DNA of 64,000 nucleotides from Pipra filicauda (taxonomy: Eukaryota; Chordata; Aves; Passeriformes; Pipridae): NCBI RefSeq assembly GCF_003945595.2, contig NW_024104378.1, positions 186,001 through 250,000 on the forward strand. The letters are read 5' to 3'. The notes under the pieces are model-generated. The model did no database searches, was not told where the DNA came from, and saw nothing but the letters and a program-made list of their open reading frames with translations. The position numbers were made by a program, and so were the translations under genes. Shown here one piece after another: positions 60,823-64,000 of the stretch (position 1 is the stretch's first letter; the number at the start of each line of letters is the position of its first letter).

Positions 60823-62260
60823 CAGAGGAATGAGAAATCAGGGAAGGCAGATGCATAAAGTACCTCGGAAATCCCCGGCCGTTGGACATTCCCTTCCCGA
60901 CCAGCCCCTATGTCCTTCTGAAAGAGCCATTATGTGTCAGCAAAGGCTCGGATTTGGTTTTTCTCTTTGTCCCAGTGCTTCAGATAACTTTTTACTGTGT
61001 TTATTTTCCCTCCCTAAGAGCTGATAGCTAAATATATCCCCAGTCTCAGCACTTTGGCTGGTGCTGTTTATTTAATGACCTTCCCTCACTTCAGTGTGAT
61101 TAAGCTCGTCTGCGTCTGGGTGTTTTGCTTAGCATTAAGTTCCCTTTATTTTGGGAAGTTCATTTCCACACCATGATTTTTCCCAGTTGCCTTCCTGTAA
61201 GTGAGGAGGAGGGTGGGTTTTGATCCAGGTCTCCCCTCCCCCCTGCTCCTGTATTGCAATTTTTCCTTCCTGGCTTTCTAGTTCTGCCTCTCAGAGCATG
61301 AAAATCCACCCTGGAACAAGACACTTTCTAGAGTAAAGGCAAAAAAGTTTCTTCTGCTGTGGGAAAGATGCTGCAGAGCCACATCCCTTCATCACCTGCT
61401 TGGGACATCCCCAAAATCCAGTCCTTTACAGAACATCCTTGCTGCCACCATCAAGGGGTGGTGGTGGTGGGTCTCGTTGCACCAACACAGGGATGCAAAG
61501 GTCCTCTTGGCCTCTATCCATCTGTCCTAGCAAACAATGGCTCCAAGTGTGTGGTGACATCTGGGATCTGTGGGTGTTTTTTTCTGGCGTGGTGTCCAGT
61601 TGAGGCCACGGGGAGGGAGATTCAGCCCTGCAACAGCAACTGAAACACTCCACCTTGAGGTGAAAGACAATTATAATGTGACCAGCTGGGATCTGTACAT
61701 CAGCAGCTGATCCAGAAAAACCCAGAGTGTATTTTAGCCCTGCTGGGAGAGGATGCTCCTACTCCAGACTGCATCTCTTCATGATCCATCTCAATCCCTG
61801 CTGTTTCTATCATGGGGAGACTGCTGAGCTTTTTGGGGCCAGTACAGAGGATTTGATTTAAGGAATCTCTCCTCCCCGGGCACAGATTTCGTTTGAATTT
61901 GGTGGGTGAAGTTTTTGTGCTCCTGCTCTGTATCTCTGGGCAAACTGCTTCTTTCCTGGCCACTGCAGATCTTCCTCGTCAAATTTGATTCACTTTGAGC
62001 ATCTATCTTAAATATCCCACCAAATTCCTGATGTTCACCATTCAACCTGCTTGTGGTTTATGGAACCAGCATTTTTCAGTTATGAGCAATTTACTGAAAT
62101 GAAGTCACCCAGATTATCTGGAACTACAATTCCAAGAGCTCAGGACCTTGGGGGAGGTTGGGGGTGTTGTTTGAGGCAATATCTGTGTATTTTGGAAAAA
62201 CAGCTCCTTGCTTGCTCCAAAATGCTGCATTGATCAGATCCACTAGAAAACTCCACTATT

Positions 62261-62361
62261 CACGGAATCATGGAATGGTTTGAGTTGGAAGGGGCCTTAA
62301 AAATGATCTATTTCCAACTCCCTGCCATGGGCAGGGCCACCTTCCACTAGACCATGTTGTT
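62261..62361 (-). mobile_element. CR1 3' tail, antisense
   Basis: CGGAATCATGGAATGGTTTG, then GAGTTGGAAGGGGCCTTAAA, TCCCTGCCATGGGCAGGGCC and CCACTAGACCATGTTGTT. 5'-truncated at 62,361. Confidence 0.95.
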
Positions 62362-63715
62362 GCTGCAATCAAAAAAGCCCTCCACTGTCTCTGGAGATAT
62401 TTTGCACGTAAATATTGCTCCAAGGGAAATTAGTGCTGAATATATGTGGAAAATAACCAAAAAATAGAGTCATGTATCTTGCAAGGCTTACAGGAAATTA
62501 GCACAAGTGAATTACCCTAAACAAAATTACTCTGCACAGAGCACATGTGTTCCAAGGGAGAGTTTGAGAATCGTTTGAGAAGCTTTAAGGCTTTTTTTTT
62601 CTTTTCAAAGCTAATGGATCTCATAATTTTGCACAGCCCTATTGGAAATAGGAAAGAACCTGCCTCGTCCAATTAAGAATTAGAAGTAGAGCAGCCACAG
62701 GGAGAAAGATTTCTATTTATAAAAAAAAAAAAAAAAAAAAGAAAGAAAGGTGAATTTTTTCTTGAGCTCCACAAAATCCTGCTGAATTGGGAATTCTCTC
62801 CAACACTGTGATATTTGCTGGTACCAGAAAAATGCTGGGAGCCTGTTGCCAAGACTTGAATTAAAAAAGAGGATAGAGGGACGGCAGCAGGGGCAGCTCT
62901 TGGAGAAACCAGGGACACATCCTCCAAAATACAAGTAAAATCACAGCATCTCATTTAGGATATTTAAGTATTTACTGCTGCCTCAGGAAGCAGGAAATTC
63001 CTGCTGCTATGGGGGAAGCACAAAGTTCAGCGGGACAAACAGGGAGAATAAAAGATGTTTGGAAAGTGCACTTGATCCTGATGGGATTCAGCAGCCTCTG
63101 GATGATTATTTATCATCACAAGGGCATGGTTATGGAGCAGAGAGATCTGATGGCTTGAGGCAAACTGGTCCAGCTGGTGGGTTTGGAGGTACCAATGGCA
63201 CTTCTGCTGTCGGAGTAAGATCCCTGTGCTCCAAGCCCTGGTTCTGGCTGTGCTTTTCCCAAATGACACTTTGGGTTATCGTGATAATCAAGGAACTGGC
63301 TCCAGATAGGCTCTGACTTCTGAGTTTATTAGCTGTGTTTTAAAGCTGGGCTCCAGTTCCTTCTGCTGGAGCACGCGTGCTGCCTTATTCCCCCTGCCAT
63401 CTCCTGCCGGCTGGAATGAGCTGTCGGAGAGGAGGGAAGGAAAGGTCAAACTCCTCCAGCATCAGGTGCGAGCAGGGACATGTGGAAAACAGATCCCTGT
63501 TCTCGTAGCAACCTTGGCAGATGGAGACCAGCCCTGGAATAGCAGTGGGGGTATGCAGAGAGGGTGGGTGGATGTGGCATTACCAGATTGGGGTGACTGG
63601 GTTGTTTGGAACTGCTTTGCCCGTACCCAGCTCTTCCAGCAGCTCAAATCTTGCTCTGGGGAAAGGAAGCCTTTTGGTGCTGAGGTAATTTGTTTTAAAC
63701 TTTTCACTTAAGGGC
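62362..63715. other. Unique non-coding tract
   Basis: Contains a T9 run near 62,592-62,600 and the A20 run. No gene recognised. Confidence 0.5.
62721..62740 (+). repeat. Poly-A run of 20
   Basis: Twenty A followed by GAAAGAAAGG. No poly-A signal stands 10-30 bases before it and no transcript-like body precedes it, so a mononucleotide tract is more likely than a retrocopy tail. Confidence 0.9.
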
Positions 63716-63913
63716 CTGGAGTGACAGGACAAGGGGGAATGGCTTCACACCGATGATTGGATATTGGGAAGAAATTCTCCCTTGTGAGAGTGGTGAGGCC
63801 CTGGTACAGGCTGCCCAGAGAAGCTGTGGCTGCCCCATCCTTGGAAGTGTTCAAGGCCAGGTTGGATGTGGGTTGGAGCAACCTGGTCTAGTGAAAGATA
63901 TCCCTGCCTATGG
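63716..63913 (+). mobile_element. CR1 ORF2 3' fragment lacking its tail end
   Basis: GAGTGACAGGACAAGGGGGA, then a frame reading [23 protein letters not shown] and WSNLV before a stop. The match ends at CCCTGCCTATGGCC, so the last 60 or so bases are gone. 63,914-64,000 is unassigned. Confidence 0.93.
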
Positions 63914-64000
63914 CCTTATCCATGAATTCTGAGAGTCAGCACAGTGACAGCAGCATTGTGTTGGAGACTCTTTTGGCTGTTGGCACATGCTGGCTGGATA

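Larger units (their letters stand above)
59429..62260. other. Unique tract with a CG-repeat spot and a hairpin
   Basis: Holds the alternating CG run near 60,662-60,670 and the inverted repeat at 60,782-60,822. A 134-codon minus frame at 59,677-60,081 has no recognisable domain. Confidence 0.5.

Noticed and set aside
62721..62740. A20 as the poly-A tail of a processed pseudogene or SINE
   Set aside because: No poly-A signal, no transcript-like body and no clear target-site duplication. CR1-type machinery in birds does not leave long A tails.
1..64000. CRISPR array, prokaryotic operon, phage or integrated retrovirus
   Set aside because: The repeats are dispersed LINE fragments, not regularly spaced arrays. 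No integrase, polymerase, LTR pair or primer-binding site could be recognised.

Overview
The window looks like non-coding nuclear DNA from a bird, probably a songbird or close relative. The evidence is its repeats. I can recognise 30 fragments of the avian LINE Chicken Repeat 1 (CR1), plus one doubtful scrap, and they cover about 5.9 kb (roughly 9%). There is no bacterial gene organisation, no operon, no rRNA or tRNA that I can recognise, no CRISPR array, no prokaryotic mobile element and no retroviral LTR. Open frames are short, occur in all six frames, and are mostly chance or shadows of CR1.

Layout. From 1 to 8.1 kb the DNA is mostly unique, with a GT-rich tract, a TA microsatellite, two CR1 tails and an AT-rich block near 4.8-5.05 kb. 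From 8.1 to 16.7 kb there are three CR1 pieces and long unique stretches holding the best regulatory-like and exon-like signals: an AT-rich block at 8.64-9.06 kb, an AP-1 motif cluster at 9.79-9.94 kb, and an open frame after a good splice acceptor at 10,346. From 16.7 to 28.1 kb CR1 is dense, mostly antisense, and includes two copies of an unusual CR1-linked unit 2 kb apart. From 28 to 39.7 kb the DNA is mostly unique with three CR1 copies. From 39.7 to 44.9 kb there are five CR1 copies of several subfamilies and a second exon-like open frame on the minus strand. From 45 to 64 kb unique DNA is broken by seven CR1 copies.

Function. I found no complete gene, so there is no pathway to reconstruct. 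The most likely identity is an intergenic stretch or a very large intron. The CR1 pieces are dead, 5'-truncated insertions that carry only the last 20-110 codons of ORF2 plus the 3' untranslated tail. Several also lack the 3' end, which implies rearrangement after insertion. The two exon-like frames, the small hairpins and the regulatory-like clusters are reported at low confidence because only alignment to other birds or RNA data could confirm them.

I did not find a new biological system here. The most unusual items are the pair of CR1-linked chimeric units (18.8 and 20.8 kb), a hairpin with a fully paired stem at 60.78 kb, a 45-bp insert bounded by 10-bp direct repeats inside a CR1 copy at 40.0 kb, and small local duplications at 16.9, 29.3 and 32.0 kb.
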